The position numbers were made by a program, and so were the translations under genes. A stretch of DNA of 64,000 nucleotides from JANQOH01 sp965214495 (lineage in GTDB: Bacteria > Pseudomonadota > Alphaproteobacteria > UBA7887), in assembly GCA_965214495.1 (NCBI GenBank), contig OZ243958.1, positions 2,790,001 to 2,854,000 of the forward strand, given 5' to 3'. The notes beneath the pieces are model-generated. The model was not told where the DNA came from and did not search any database. It saw only the letters and a program-made list of their open reading frames with translations. Positions 8,629 through 17,606 of this stretch are shown here, piece by piece; position 1 is the first letter of the stretch; each line of letters begins with the position of its first letter.

Positions 8629-8949
8629 ATGCCCGAAGTGAAGGTCGAAATCAATGGCCGGGCCTATTTCGTCGCCTGCGACGACGGTGAGCAGGAACGT
8701 ATCCGCGAACTCGGCGGCTATCTCAACGCCGTCGTGCGCAACCTGGTCGACAAGATCGATCCGGATGCTGCCCCGGTCGCCGACTCGCAGCTTCTCGTCA
8801 TGGCGGGCCTGACGATCGCCGACGAACTGTCGGAGACTTACGAGAAGCTGGAATCCGCTGCGCCCGCCGGGGAAGCGGCCGCGGCGCGCGCGCTCGACGA
8901 CATGGCGGCGCGGCTGGAAACGATTGCCGCCCGCCTGGAAGGGCGGTAA
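8629..8949 (+). CDS. zapA: Cell division protein ZapA
   Basis: The 106-residue protein has the ZapA N-terminal domain (VKVEINGRAYFVACDDGEQERIRELGGYL) reaching about residue 35, the QLLVMAGLTIADEL helix, and a C-terminal coiled coil. ZapA cross-links FtsZ filaments at the division ring. The position fits the common alphaproteobacterial order DUF4164-zapA-6S RNA-folate cyclo-ligase. Length is normal for the family. Confidence 0.9.
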   Translation: MPEVKVEINGRAYFVACDDGEQERIRELGGYLNAVVRNLVDKIDPDAAPVADSQLLVMAGLTIADELSETYEKLESAAPAGEAAAARALDDMAARLETIAARLEGR

Positions 8950-8954
8950 AGATG

Positions 8955-9115
8955 CCGCGGGCGGGTACTGCGCGGCGCGTTCGGGCGCTCTTGTCCCTGG
9001 GCCAACGGTGACCACTCGGGAGCTGTCCCTGACGGCGGTCGGCCGTCGTCATACGGCGCCCCCCTGCACATGCAGGCCACAGTGGTGCAATGCGCCAACG
9101 GTCGAGGCGGTCCCG
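8955..9115 (+). ncRNA. ssrS: Probable 6S RNA (ssrS)
   Basis: The 174-base gap between zapA and the 5-formyl-THF cyclo-ligase gene is the conserved site of 6S RNA in proteobacteria. The gap has no coding frame but several local hairpins, such as CGGCGGTCGGCCGTCGTC near 9032 and CCTGCACATGCAGG near 9063, and a CTGGGCC segment near 8997 like the conserved closing stem of 6S. The RNA binds the sigma70 holoenzyme as a promoter mimic. The ends are approximate. I could not fold it or compare it with the Rfam family, so the call rests on location and general look. Confidence 0.6.
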
Positions 9116-9123
9116 CTCCTCCC

Positions 9124-9714
9124 ATGATGCGCCGCGGCGGTGAGGTCGCAGCGGCGAAGGCCGCGTTGCGCGCTGTCTGCCGGCAGAAACGGCGCGCGGG
9201 GCCGCGCCCTCCCGACGCCGGCGATGCGATCGCGGCGCACGCCCTGGTTGAGGTCCCGTTTCCTCCCGGGGGAGTCGTCGCCGGGTATTGGCCGTTCGAC
9301 GACGAGGCCGACCCGCGTCCACTGATGCGTGCGCTCGCCCGGCTTGGCCATCCTCTGTGTCTGCCGGTCGTCGTCGGCGCCCGCCGGCCGCTGATCTTCC
9401 GTGCGTGGGCCGTGGACGACGCTCTGGAACCCGGCGCCTTCGGCACATCGGTTCCGGGAGCGGACTCGCCGGAACGCACGCCGGCGGTGCTGCTGGTCCC
9501 GTTGCTTGCCGCCGACCGTGCGGGCTATCGCCTCGGTTATGGAGGCGGTTATTACGACCGGACTCTCGCCGGTCTCCACGGCGCGCTCGCCGTCGGCGTC
9601 GCCTTTCACGATCAACTGTGCGAAACAGTGCCGCGCGGCGACCACGATCGGCCGCTCGAATGGCTGGTCAGCGAGCGCGAGGCGCTGTGCTGCGGTGGAA
9701 ACGGAACGGCATGA
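9124..9714 (+). CDS. 5-formyltetrahydrofolate cyclo-ligase
   Basis: This 196-residue enzyme converts 5-formyl-THF to 5,10-methenyl-THF with ATP, returning a folate storage form to the one-carbon pool. The signature YRLGYGGGYYDRTL is intact at about residues 139-152, and an N-terminal basic helix (AKAALRAVCRQKRRA) is present. The tandem ATGs at 9124 and 9127 are the likely start; an upstream frame to 9070 runs into the 6S RNA region. Its stop overlaps the start of the next gene by ATGA. Confidence 0.88.
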   Translation: MMRRGGEVAAAKAALRAVCRQKRRAGPRPPDAGDAIAAHALVEVPFPPGGVVAGYWPFDDEADPRPLMRALARLGHPLCLPVVVGARRPLIFRAWAVDDALEPGAFGTSVPGADSPERTPAVLLVPLLAADRAGYRLGYGGGYYDRTLAGLHGALAVGVAFHDQLCETVPRGDHDRPLEWLVSEREALCCGGNGTA

Positions 9715-10526
9715 AACTGTTGTTTTGCGGAGACATCGTCGGCAGCGCAGGGCGACGCGCGGTGGCCGAACATGTGCCCGAACTGCGCCGCGCACTCGAG
9801 ATCGATTTCGTCGTCGGCAATGGCGAAAACGCCGCCGGCGGGTTTGGCATCACGGCCGGCACGGCCGAAGAGCTGTTCGACTCCGGTGTCGACGTTATCA
9901 CGACCGGCAACCACGTCTGGGACCAGCGCGAGGTTCTCACGCTGCTGCCGCGCGAGCCGCGTCTGCTGCGGCCGATCAACTATCCGCCGGGCACCACGCC
10001 GGGGGCCGGCCACGGCATTTATCGGACGGCGCGCGGGGAGTCCGTGCTCGTGGTCAACGTCATGGGACGCCTGTTCATGGACCCGCTCGGCGATCCGTTC
10101 GCGGCCGTCGAAGAGGTGCTTGGCGAACACGAGCTCGGCCTCGGGATCGCGGCCGCCGTGATCGACGTACACGCCGAAACGACCAGTGAGAAACAGGCGA
10201 TGGGGCATTTCGCCGACGGCCGGGCCAGCCTCGTCGTCGGCACTCACACCCATGCGCCGACCAGCGACGGGCAGATCTTTCCCGGTGGCACCGCCTTTCA
10301 GACCGATGCCGGCATGTGCGGCGACTACGATTCGGTGATCGGCTCCGACAAGGGGATGTGGGTACAGAAATTCCGAACCAAGATGCCGGTCGGCCGCATC
10401 TCGCCGTCGAAGGGTCCCGGCACTCTGTGCGCGGTTTATGTGGAGACCGATCCGCGCACCGGGCTGGCGCGCGAGATCCGGCAGGTCATCCGCGGCGCCC
10501 GGCTGCAGGTCCGCGGGACGGCGTGA
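9711..10526 (+). CDS. TIGR00282/YmdB-type metallophosphoesterase
   Basis: A 271-residue calcineurin-like phosphoesterase. It starts KLLFCGDIVGSAGRRAV (metal-binding GD), has VVGNGENAAGGFGIT, TTGNHVWDQRE, a VVGTHTHAPTSD metal motif and the family-specific TDAGMCGDYDSVIG. Members such as YmdB are 2',3'-cyclic nucleotide phosphodiesterases with regulatory roles. The start ATG at 9711 overlaps the previous TGA by four bases, so it is translationally coupled to the folate gene. Confidence 0.87.
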   Translation: MKLLFCGDIVGSAGRRAVAEHVPELRRALEIDFVVGNGENAAGGFGITAGTAEELFDSGVDVITTGNHVWDQREVLTLLPREPRLLRPINYPPGTTPGAGHGIYRTARGESVLVVNVMGRLFMDPLGDPFAAVEEVLGEHELGLGIAAAVIDVHAETTSEKQAMGHFADGRASLVVGTHTHAPTSDGQIFPGGTAFQTDAGMCGDYDSVIGSDKGMWVQKFRTKMPVGRISPSKGPGTLCAVYVETDPRTGLAREIRQVIRGARLQVRGTA

Positions 10527-10644
10527 AACAAGCTCGGAAGACGCGCCGAATTCTCGCCACAATGGCTTGTTAATCGTGATAGAACCGGCAGGTTCGGCAG
10601 AACGCGCCGGTGAGGCCGCCGCGGAAGGCGGCGGAATCGAGAAC

Positions 10645-11397
10645 ATGGCCGGCCATTCACAGTTCAAAAACATCATGTATCGCAAGGGCGCGCAGGATGC
10701 GAAGCGCGCCCGGCAGTTCGCCAAGCTGGCGCGCGAGCTCACCGTCGCCGCGCGGCAGGGCGCGCCCGACCCGTCGATGAACCCGCGGTTGCGCGCGGCC
10801 ATCGCCGCCGCGCGCGCCGCCAACATGCCGAAGGACAATATCGAACGCGCCATCGGAAAGGGCGCCGGCGGCGGTGAAGGCGCCAATTTCGAAGAGATGC
10901 GTTACGAAGGCTACGGTCCCGGCGGAGTCGCGGTGATCGTCGAGGCGCTTACCGACAACCGCAACCGCACCGCAGCGGAAGTGCGCGCGGCATTCACGAA
11001 GCACGCCGGCAGCCTCGGCGAAACCGGTAGCGTCAATTTCATGTTCAGCCATCTGGGCGTCGTCCGCTATCCGGCCGGCGCGGCCGATGCCGAGGCGTTG
11101 TTCGAGGCGGCCGTCGAAGCCGGCGCCGACGATGTGGAGAGCACTGGAGCGGGCCATGAGATTCGCTGCGCCGCGGTGGCGCTCAACGAGCTGCGCGAGG
11201 CGCTGGCGGCGCGATTCGGCGAGCCGGCGAGCGCGCGCCTGGAATGGGTTCCCGCCAGCACTGTGCCGATCGACGGGGACAAGGCTTCGACCCTGCTCAA
11301 GATGATCGACGCGCTGGAAGACAACGACGACGTGCAGTCGGTGTCGGCCAACTACGACATCCCCGAAGAAATACTCCGACAATCGGGCGCGGGTTGA
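10645..11397 (+). CDS. YebC/PmpR-family protein
   Basis: A 250-residue member of the YebC/PmpR/TACO1 family, starting with the hallmark MAGHSQFKNIMYRKGAQD. Also visible are the PKDNIERAIGKG segment, YEGYGPGGVAVIVEALTDNR and the late SVSANYDIPEEIL. The family was annotated as transcription regulators, and recent work points to a role in translating polyproline stretches. ATG 10645 is the family-standard start although the frame is open further upstream. ruvC starts 3 bases downstream, the usual YebC-ruvCAB order. Confidence 0.93.
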   Translation: MAGHSQFKNIMYRKGAQDAKRARQFAKLARELTVAARQGAPDPSMNPRLRAAIAAARAANMPKDNIERAIGKGAGGGEGANFEEMRYEGYGPGGVAVIVEALTDNRNRTAAEVRAAFTKHAGSLGETGSVNFMFSHLGVVRYPAGAADAEALFEAAVEAGADDVESTGAGHEIRCAAVALNELREALAARFGEPASARLEWVPASTVPIDGDKASTLLKMIDALEDNDDVQSVSANYDIPEEILRQSGAG

Positions 11398-11400
11398 GAC

Positions 11401-11901
11401 ATGCGCTCTCTCGGTCTCGATCCGGGGCTCGTATGCACTGGCTGGGGCATGATCGACAGCGACGGGGCACGCTTGGCCTTCGTCGCTTGTGGCGCCGTGC
11501 GCAGCGACCCCGCTGCCGAGACGGCCTCCCGGCTCCACGAACTGTTCGCAGGGCTGGTGGACGTGATCGAACGCTGGCAGCCCGATAACGCGGCGGTCGA
11601 AGAGACTTTTCTCAACCGCAATCCGGGTTCTACCCTCAAACTCGGGTTGGCCAGGGGAGTCGCGTTGTTGGCGCCCGCGCTGGCAGGCCTCCCGGTCGCC
11701 GAATACCACAATCGTACGATCAAGAAGGCGGTCGTCGGCGCCGGCCGCGCGGACAAGAAACAGATCGGACTCATGGTGCGGCGCTTACTGCCGGGGTGCC
11801 GCCCGGACAGTGCCGATGCGGCCGACGCGCTGGCGGTCGCGATTTGTCATGCTCATCACGCCGCGACGGCGCGGCGCGTTGCGGCGGGGGCCTGCGCGTG
11901 A
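11401..11901 (+). CDS. ruvC: Holliday junction resolvase RuvC
   Basis: At 166 residues it is of normal length. The RNase H-fold carboxylates are visible in SLGLDPGLVCTGWG (Asp7), AAVEETFLNRNPGS (Glu) and DSADAADALAVAICHAH (two Asp). RuvC cuts four-way junctions after RuvAB branch migration. It is the first gene of a tightly packed ruvC-ruvA-ruvB-ybgC-tol run; its TGA overlaps the GTG start of ruvA. Confidence 0.95.
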   Translation: MRSLGLDPGLVCTGWGMIDSDGARLAFVACGAVRSDPAAETASRLHELFAGLVDVIERWQPDNAAVEETFLNRNPGSTLKLGLARGVALLAPALAGLPVAEYHNRTIKKAVVGAGRADKKQIGLMVRRLLPGCRPDSADAADALAVAICHAHHAATARRVAAGACA

Positions 11902-12494
11902 TCGCCTTCCTTCGCGGCCGATTGCTCGATGCCGACCCCGGAGATCCCGGCACCGTGGCGGTCGATGTCGGCGGAGTCGGCTATCTGGTCTATTGCTCGT
12001 CGCGCACCGCCGGCGCGCTGCCGGCGGCAGGCGAGCCGGCCGAACTGTTCGTCGAGACCCATGTACGCGAAGACCACATCCACCTCTATGGTTTCGCGAG
12101 CAGAGCGGAGCGCGCCTGGTTCCGCTTGCTCCTCAAAGTACAGGGCGTGGGTGCGCGCATGGCGCTCGGCGTCCTGTCGGCGCTGGCGCCGGAAGACCTC
12201 ACCGCCACGATCGCCACGCAGGATCGCGCCGCATTGCGCCGCGTCCCCGGTATCGGCCCCAAGGTCGCCGCACGCATCCTCGCCGAGCTCAGGGACAAGG
12301 AAGTCGAGGCGACGTCGGTCGCCGCGCCGCGCCGCCTCGATCATTCAGGCGACGCGATTGCAGCCGAGGCGGTCTCCGCGCTGGTCAACCTCGGCTATGG
12401 TCGCGGCGAGGCCCATGCAGCGGTGGCGCGCGCTGGCAGTGGCGATCTCGCGGGTCGCATCCGACGCGGCCTCAAGGAATTGTCGGCGCCGTGA
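11898..12494 (+). CDS. ruvA: Holliday junction branch-migration protein RuvA
   Basis: This 198-residue protein has the OB-fold N-terminal domain (IAFLRGRLL, then GGVGYLVYC), the tetramer domain with two HhH motifs (VQGVGARMALGVLSAL and VPGIGPKVAARILAEL), and the C-terminal RuvB-contact domain (AEAVSALVNLGYGRGEAHAAV). It binds the junction and loads RuvB. The start is GTG at 11898, in a 4-base overlap with ruvC. Its stop overlaps the GTG of ruvB in the same way. Confidence 0.95.
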   Translation: MIAFLRGRLLDADPGDPGTVAVDVGGVGYLVYCSSRTAGALPAAGEPAELFVETHVREDHIHLYGFASRAERAWFRLLLKVQGVGARMALGVLSALAPEDLTATIATQDRAALRRVPGIGPKVAARILAELRDKEVEATSVAAPRRLDHSGDAIAAEAVSALVNLGYGRGEAHAAVARAGSGDLAGRIRRGLKELSAP

Positions 12495-13561
12495 GCGCGC
12501 TCGCGACCGCGACCATCGCAGCGGCGCGCCTGGTCGATCCTGCCCCTGCGGCGGAGGATGCCGACAGCGGCCTGCGCCCGCAGACCCTCGCCGCCTTCAT
12601 CGGGCAATGCGAAGTGGTGGACAATCTCGGCGTGTTCATCGAGGCGGCGCGGCGCCGGCTGGAGCCGCTGGACCACGTCCTGTTCCACGGCCCACCGGGC
12701 CTCGGCAAGACGACCCTGGCGCAGATCGTCGCCCGGGAACTGGGCGTCGGCTTTCGTGCGACTTCCGGTCCGGTGATCGCACGGCCCGGCGATCTGGCGG
12801 CGTTGTTGACCAACCTGGAAACGCGCGATGTGTTGTTCATCGACGAGATCCACCGCCTCAATCCGCAGGTCGAGGAAATCCTCTATCCGGCGATGGAGGA
12901 CTTTCAGCTTGATCTGATCATCGGTGAGGGGCCGGGCGCGCGCTCGGTCCGCATCGATCTCGCCCCGTTCACGCTGGTTGGCGCGACGACGCGCTCGGGC
13001 CTCGTGGGCACGCCGCTGCGTGACCGCTTCGGCGTTCCGTTGCGGTTGCGTTTCTATGAACCGGAGGAACTGGAGCGGGTGGTGCGCCGCGGTGCCCGCG
13101 TGCTCGGCATGGCGCTGACCGGCGACGGGGCACGCGAGATCGCCCGCCGCGCCCGCGGCACGCCGCGCGTGGCCGGTCGGCTGCTGAGACGGGTGCGCGA
13201 TTTCGCCGCCGTTGCGGGAGTCGACCCGGTCGATGCAGTCGCAGCCGACGCCGCGTTGCGCCGCCTGGAGGTCGATCGCCGCGGCCTCGATTCGATGGAC
13301 CGGCGCTACCTTGCCTGCATCGGGGAAAACTATGGCGGCGGGCCCGTCGGTGTCGAGACGCTGTCCGCGGCGCTGTCGGAGGAACGCGACACGCTCGAAG
13401 ATGTGGTGGAGCCCTATCTACTTCAGCAAGGGTTTATCCAGCGCACGCCGCGGGGCCGGCTACTCACCGAAGCCGCCTTCGCCCATCTCGGTCGCGCCGT
13501 GCCGGCAGATTCAGGCGAGCAGTTCGAACTGCTCGGCGCGGAGGAGCCGGATGAGCCATGA
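12491..13561 (+). CDS. ruvB: Holliday junction DNA helicase RuvB
   Basis: The 356-residue AAA+ motor has Walker A GPPGLGKTTLA, Walker B LFIDEIHRLN, sensor 1 GATTRSGLV with the following arginine finger region (PLRDRFG), and the winged-helix C-terminus (YLLQQGFIQRTPRGR). It drives branch migration with RuvA. The GTG start at 12491 overlaps the ruvA stop. The ybgC start lies inside its last 11 bases. Confidence 0.95.
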   Translation: MSALATATIAAARLVDPAPAAEDADSGLRPQTLAAFIGQCEVVDNLGVFIEAARRRLEPLDHVLFHGPPGLGKTTLAQIVARELGVGFRATSGPVIARPGDLAALLTNLETRDVLFIDEIHRLNPQVEEILYPAMEDFQLDLIIGEGPGARSVRIDLAPFTLVGATTRSGLVGTPLRDRFGVPLRLRFYEPEELERVVRRGARVLGMALTGDGAREIARRARGTPRVAGRLLRRVRDFAAVAGVDPVDAVAADAALRRLEVDRRGLDSMDRRYLACIGENYGGGPVGVETLSAALSEERDTLEDVVEPYLLQQGFIQRTPRGRLLTEAAFAHLGRAVPADSGEQFELLGAEEPDEP

Positions 13562-13988
13562 GCGACAGGGGGAGCGCGCGCATGTGTGGCCGGTTCGAAT
13601 CTATTACGAAGACACCGACGCGGCCGGCATCGTCTATCACGCCAACTATCTCAAATTCGCCGAGCGCGCCCGCACCGAGCTCTTGCGCGGCCACGGCCTC
13701 GACCACCGTCGACTCCGTGAGGAACATGGCGTCGCCATCGCGGTCCGCGACTGCGCGATCGACTATCGCGCGCCGGCACGCCTCGACGATGCACTCGAAG
13801 TGGACAGCCGCATACTCGACATCGGCGCCGCCACGATCCGCATCGAACAGACGATACGCCGCGGCGATGTGGTGCTGGCGCGCCTGGAATTGCGGCTTGT
13901 GTGTCTGCGCGAAGATGGCCGTCCGGTGCGCTGGCCGACTGCGGTTCGCGCCGTCGCTCGCGCCCATCGCGTTTCCCGACCCGATTGA
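13551..13988 (+). CDS. ybgC: Tol-Pal-associated acyl-CoA thioesterase YbgC
   Basis: A 145-residue hot-dog-fold thioesterase. The motif YYEDTDAAGIVYHANYLKFAERARTE carries the catalytic Asp in TDAAG. YbgC hydrolyses short-chain or phospholipid-linked acyl thioesters and is encoded first in most tol-pal operons. The ATG at 13551 overlaps the end of ruvB by 11 bases; the operon therefore runs from ruvC to tolB without a clear break. Confidence 0.9.
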   Translation: MSHERQGERAHVWPVRIYYEDTDAAGIVYHANYLKFAERARTELLRGHGLDHRRLREEHGVAIAVRDCAIDYRAPARLDDALEVDSRILDIGAATIRIEQTIRRGDVVLARLELRLVCLREDGRPVRWPTAVRAVARAHRVSRPD

Positions 13989-14008
13989 CCCGAGACACTG
14001 AAGGACTC

Positions 14009-14701
14009 ATGCAGAGCGATCTGTCGATCTGGAGCCTGGTCGTAGAGGCCGATTTCGTCGTCAAACTGGTGATGGCGATCCTGGTGCTGGCGTCGGTGTG
14101 GAGCTGGGCGATCATCATCGACAAGACCCGCCAATTTCGCACGCTCACGTCCAGGGCGCGGGCGTTCGAGGACGCTTTCTGGTCGGGCGGCTCGTTGAAG
14201 GATCTATACGACCGGATCGGCAACGCCCCTGACCATCCGTTGGCGGTGGTGTTCTCGGTCGCCATGCGCGAATGGGCGCTCGCGAGCGCCCGCGGCGCGC
14301 CGGCAGGCGGAGACCGCGGGCTGAGCAGCCTGGAAGCACGCATCGATCGGGTGATGGCGGTCGCGGTGCAACGCGCGGTCGAAGACCTCGAACGCCGACT
14401 CGGTTTTCTCGCCTCCGTGGGCTCGACCGCGCCTTTCATCGGCCTGTTCGGCACGGTGTGGGGAATCATGAACAGTTTCCAGTCGATCGCGGCGACCAGG
14501 AACACCTCGCTCGCGGTGGTCGCGCCCGGTATCGCGGAAGCACTGCTCGCGACCGCCCTCGGCCTTGTCGCGGCCATTCCCGCGGTGGTGGGCTACAACC
14601 GGCTGTCCAACGACTTCAACCGCTACGCCGGCAGGCTGGAGACCTTCGCCGGCGAGTTCAGTGCGTTGCTGTCGCGTCAGATGGCGGACCGGACGCCCTG
14701 A
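14009..14701 (+). CDS. tolQ: Tol-Pal system proton channel subunit TolQ
   Basis: This 230-residue inner-membrane protein has three membrane segments: about residues 15-35, then 135-160 and 170-195. The conserved FIGLFGTVWGIMNSF motif marks TolQ/ExbB. With TolR it forms the proton-driven motor of outer-membrane constriction. AAGGA lies a few bases before the ATG. The stop TGA overlaps the tolR ATG by one base. Confidence 0.93.
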   Translation: MQSDLSIWSLVVEADFVVKLVMAILVLASVWSWAIIIDKTRQFRTLTSRARAFEDAFWSGGSLKDLYDRIGNAPDHPLAVVFSVAMREWALASARGAPAGGDRGLSSLEARIDRVMAVAVQRAVEDLERRLGFLASVGSTAPFIGLFGTVWGIMNSFQSIAATRNTSLAVVAPGIAEALLATALGLVAAIPAVVGYNRLSNDFNRYAGRLETFAGEFSALLSRQMADRTP

Positions 14702-15138
14702 TGCCGGCGCAGGCCGGCAAGCGCGGCCACACCCCGCGCTATCGCCCTATGGCGGAGATCAACGTCACGCCGTTCGTGGACGTGATGCTGGTACTGCTGG
14801 TCGTCTTCATGATCACCGCGCCGTTACTGACCGTCGGAGTCGATGTCGATCTGCCGGAGAGCGCTGCCGGGGAGCTGCCTGGCGACGATGAGCCGCTGAC
14901 CGTCACCATCGCTGCCGACGGCGCGATCTACGTGCAGGAACTCGAGATCGCGCTCGACGAACTGGTTCCCAAGCTACGCGCCATCACGGCAGGGCGCGCC
15001 GACAGGCGCGTTTTCGTTCGCGGCGACGAAGCGATCGACTATGGGCGCGTGATGCGGGTGATGGGCGCGATCAACGAGGGTGGTTTCAGCGAGGTAGGGC
15101 TGGTGACCGAAATGCTGCGGACGGCGGAGTCGGGTTGA
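14701..15138 (+). CDS. tolR: Tol-Pal system protein TolR (ExbD family)
   Basis: This 145-residue protein has a short cytoplasmic N-terminus with AEINVTPFVDVMLVLLVVF. The Asp at the start of the membrane helix is the proton-carrying residue. The periplasmic domain follows. It works with TolQ. The ATG at 14701 shares its A with the tolQ stop. Confidence 0.92.
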   Translation: MPAQAGKRGHTPRYRPMAEINVTPFVDVMLVLLVVFMITAPLLTVGVDVDLPESAAGELPGDDEPLTVTIAADGAIYVQELEIALDELVPKLRAITAGRADRRVFVRGDEAIDYGRVMRVMGAINEGGFSEVGLVTEMLRTAESG

Positions 15139-15144
15139 AGCGCG

Positions 15145-16077
15145 ATGACCGGCGCGGTCTTCAAGTCGGCGCTGTGGCATATCGCGGCGATTCTGTTCGC
15201 CTGGGCCGGATTGCCGATACTGGCCGACGATCCGCCGCCGGGCGATCCGGTCATTATCGTCGAGATGGTATCGATCGCCGAGATGCGCAATTTGCCGGTG
15301 GCCACGATCGCCCCGCCCGTATCGCCGGTCGAGGTCCCGCCGTCGCCCGCAGCCGAACCCGAGGCGGCGCTGACGACGGCCGCAGCGTTGCCGTCGCCCG
15401 TAGCGCTGCCCGAACCCGCGCCGGCGTTACCGGCCGTTCCCGAGCCCGAACCGGCGCCCGCGGCGGATCCCGCTCCCGAAAGCCCGTCCATTCCATCGCC
15501 GCCGCCGCGGCCGGCGCGCGAAGCTGCGCCCGAACCGGAGCGGGAGGAAGTCGCTCGTCTGCCGGACTCGATCGATCGTCCGAAACGCAAGCCGCGCCCA
15601 CCGCAATTCGATTTCGACCGGGCGCTGGAACGGATCGACGACATCGAGCGAACGTTGGCGTCGCGCGAACCCGAGGCGCCCGAAAACGAGAGACCGCGCG
15701 AAGCGGCACCCGATCCGGTCGAGCACCTGTTGGCGCGGGCGGACGACCCCTATCGCGCCGATACCGCGCTGACGATGACCGAGATCGACGCCATCAGGGC
15801 GCAGATCCAGCGTAACTGGGCGGTGCCTGCCGGGGCGGAGTCCGCGCACGAAATGACCGTGACCTTGCGCTTGCGCCTCGGCATCGACGGGACCGTGCAA
15901 AGCGTCGAGGTGGTCGAAACGGCGCGCATGGAGCGAGACTCGTTCTTTCGCACCATGGCCGAAAGCGCTGTGCGCGCCGTCAGGCGCACCGCGCGGATAG
16001 ACGGGCTGTCGGCGGACAGTTACCGGCTATGGCGCGACATCGAGATGCGGTTCAACCCCAAGGACATGTTTGGCTGA
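15145..16077 (+). CDS. tolA: Tol-Pal system protein TolA-like
   Basis: The 310-residue protein has an N-terminal membrane anchor (about 5-28). A Pro/Ala/Glu-rich spacer (about 45-165) follows, then a charged helix and a C-terminal TonB-like domain (about 205-310, with QRNWAVPAGAESAHEMTV and DSFFRTMAESAVRAV). TolA spans the periplasm to contact Pal and TolB. The low-complexity middle is usual and makes the call depend on domain order and on the tolR-tolB context. Start ATG lies six bases after the tolR stop. Confidence 0.88.
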   Translation: MTGAVFKSALWHIAAILFAWAGLPILADDPPPGDPVIIVEMVSIAEMRNLPVATIAPPVSPVEVPPSPAAEPEAALTTAAALPSPVALPEPAPALPAVPEPEPAPAADPAPESPSIPSPPPRPAREAAPEPEREEVARLPDSIDRPKRKPRPPQFDFDRALERIDDIERTLASREPEAPENERPREAAPDPVEHLLARADDPYRADTALTMTEIDAIRAQIQRNWAVPAGAESAHEMTVTLRLRLGIDGTVQSVEVVETARMERDSFFRTMAESAVRAVRRTARIDGLSADSYRLWRDIEMRFNPKDMFG

Positions 16078-16079
16078 CG

Positions 16080-17588
16080 ATGCAGAACACCGATTGCCTG
16101 CTGTTTCGGCGCAATTCGCATTTCGCGCGTCGTGAATTCCCGATTCCCCGGCTGCTCCGACGCCCTCGGGCGAGGGGGGCGCGGCGCAATACCGACGCAC
16201 CACGGAAGGGCCGGGACGATCGAAGGCCCCGGACGCACAAACCGCGAATCGTATCTCTGGTCTTGCTCGGTCTGTTCGCGGCGCTGGCGCCGGGCGCGGC
16301 TCCGTCGGCGCACGCGCAACTCGAGATCGACATCACGCGCGGGCAGATCGAACCGCTGCCGATCGCGATTTCGCTGTTTCACGGGGCCGACGAGACGGCG
16401 CGGCGAATCGGCGCCGACCTCGCCGCGGTGGTGTCGAGCGACCTCGAAAGTTCGGGGCTGTTCCAACCTCTCGACCCCGACGGTTTCCTGCAACGCCCCG
16501 ACCAGATACAGGCGGCGCCGCGCCCGCGCTTCGCGGACTGGCGGCAGATCGAAGCGCACGCGCTGGTGAGCGGGCGCGTTGACATCGGAGCCGACTCCGC
16601 GTTGGCGGTCGAATTCCGCTTGTGGGACGTTTTCTCCGAACGTCACATGGTCGGATTCAACCTGCGCGCGCCGCGCGAGAAATGGCGCCGCGTGGCGCAT
16701 CTGATCGCCGACGAAATCTACCGCAGGATCACCGGCGAGGAAGGTTATTTCGATACCCGCGTTGTGTATGTGGCGGAAACCGGACCGCACGACGCCCGAA
16801 TCAAACGCCTGGCGATCATGGATCAGGATGGCGCCAACGCCCGGTTCCTCACCGACGGCCGCCACCTGGTGCTGACGCCGCGCTTCTCGCCGACGCTGCA
16901 GGAGATCGCCTACCTGTCCTACATCGAAGGCGAGCCGCAGGTGTATCTGCGCAACATCGATACCGGGCGCGAGGAGATCCTGGGAAATTTCGCCGGCAAC
17001 ATGTCGATCGCCCCGCGCTTCTCCCCCGACGGCCACAGGATGGTGATGTCGGTCTCCCTTGCCGGCAATTCGGAGATCTACGAGCTCGACCTGCGCAACC
17101 GGGCGCAGATGCAGCTAACCCGTCATCCGGCGATCGACACCGCGCCGTGCTTCTCGCCCGACGGCGAGTCGATCGCGTTCGAATCCGACCGTTCGGGTGC
17201 GCAACAGATCTACGTCATGAACGCTGACGGCAGCGACGTGCGGCGCATCAGTTTCGGTGACGGCCGTTACGCGACGCCGGTCTGGTCCCCTCGCGGCGAC
17301 TGGATCGCGTTCACCAAATCCTGGCAGGGCACCTTCTATATCGGTGTCATGCGGACGGACGGGTCGGATGAACGGTTGCTGTCGAGCGGCTTCCTCGTCG
17401 AGGGGCCGACATGGGCGCCGAACGGGCGGATGCTCATGTTTTACAGGAACTTCCCGCGCGGTGCGAGCGGCCGGAGCGACCGCGTGCGCCTCTATTCGAT
17501 CGATCTCACCGGTCGCAACGAACGCGAGGTCGTCACCGGGACCGATGCGTCCGATCCGGCGTGGTCGCCGTTGATTCCGCGCAACTGA
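16080..17588 (+). CDS. tolB: Tol-Pal system beta-propeller protein TolB
   Basis: The mature part, starting near QLEIDITRGQIEP, matches TolB, with an N-terminal domain followed by six propeller blades (repeats such as PRFSPDGHRMV, PCFSPDGESIAF, PVWSPRGDWIAF). It is periplasmic and binds Pal. The only ATG in frame gives 502 residues and puts about 56 Arg-rich residues before the hydrophobic core of the signal peptide (SLVLLGLFAALAPG). That n-region is unusually long, so the real start may be a non-ATG codon. Pal, which normally follows, is absent here; gapR lies on the other strand. Confidence 0.9.
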   Translation: MQNTDCLLFRRNSHFARREFPIPRLLRRPRARGARRNTDAPRKGRDDRRPRTHKPRIVSLVLLGLFAALAPGAAPSAHAQLEIDITRGQIEPLPIAISLFHGADETARRIGADLAAVVSSDLESSGLFQPLDPDGFLQRPDQIQAAPRPRFADWRQIEAHALVSGRVDIGADSALAVEFRLWDVFSERHMVGFNLRAPREKWRRVAHLIADEIYRRITGEEGYFDTRVVYVAETGPHDARIKRLAIMDQDGANARFLTDGRHLVLTPRFSPTLQEIAYLSYIEGEPQVYLRNIDTGREEILGNFAGNMSIAPRFSPDGHRMVMSVSLAGNSEIYELDLRNRAQMQLTRHPAIDTAPCFSPDGESIAFESDRSGAQQIYVMNADGSDVRRISFGDGRYATPVWSPRGDWIAFTKSWQGTFYIGVMRTDGSDERLLSSGFLVEGPTWAPNGRMLMFYRNFPRGASGRSDRVRLYSIDLTGRNEREVVTGTDASDPAWSPLIPRN

Positions 17589-17606
17589 AGGGCGTTCGCA
17601 CGAACT

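Noticed and set aside
12491..13561. Longer in-frame starts for ruvB, ruvA and neighbouring genes
   Set aside because: The upstream parts have no homology and overlap the previous gene heavily; the short GTG starts with 4-base overlaps fit the families.
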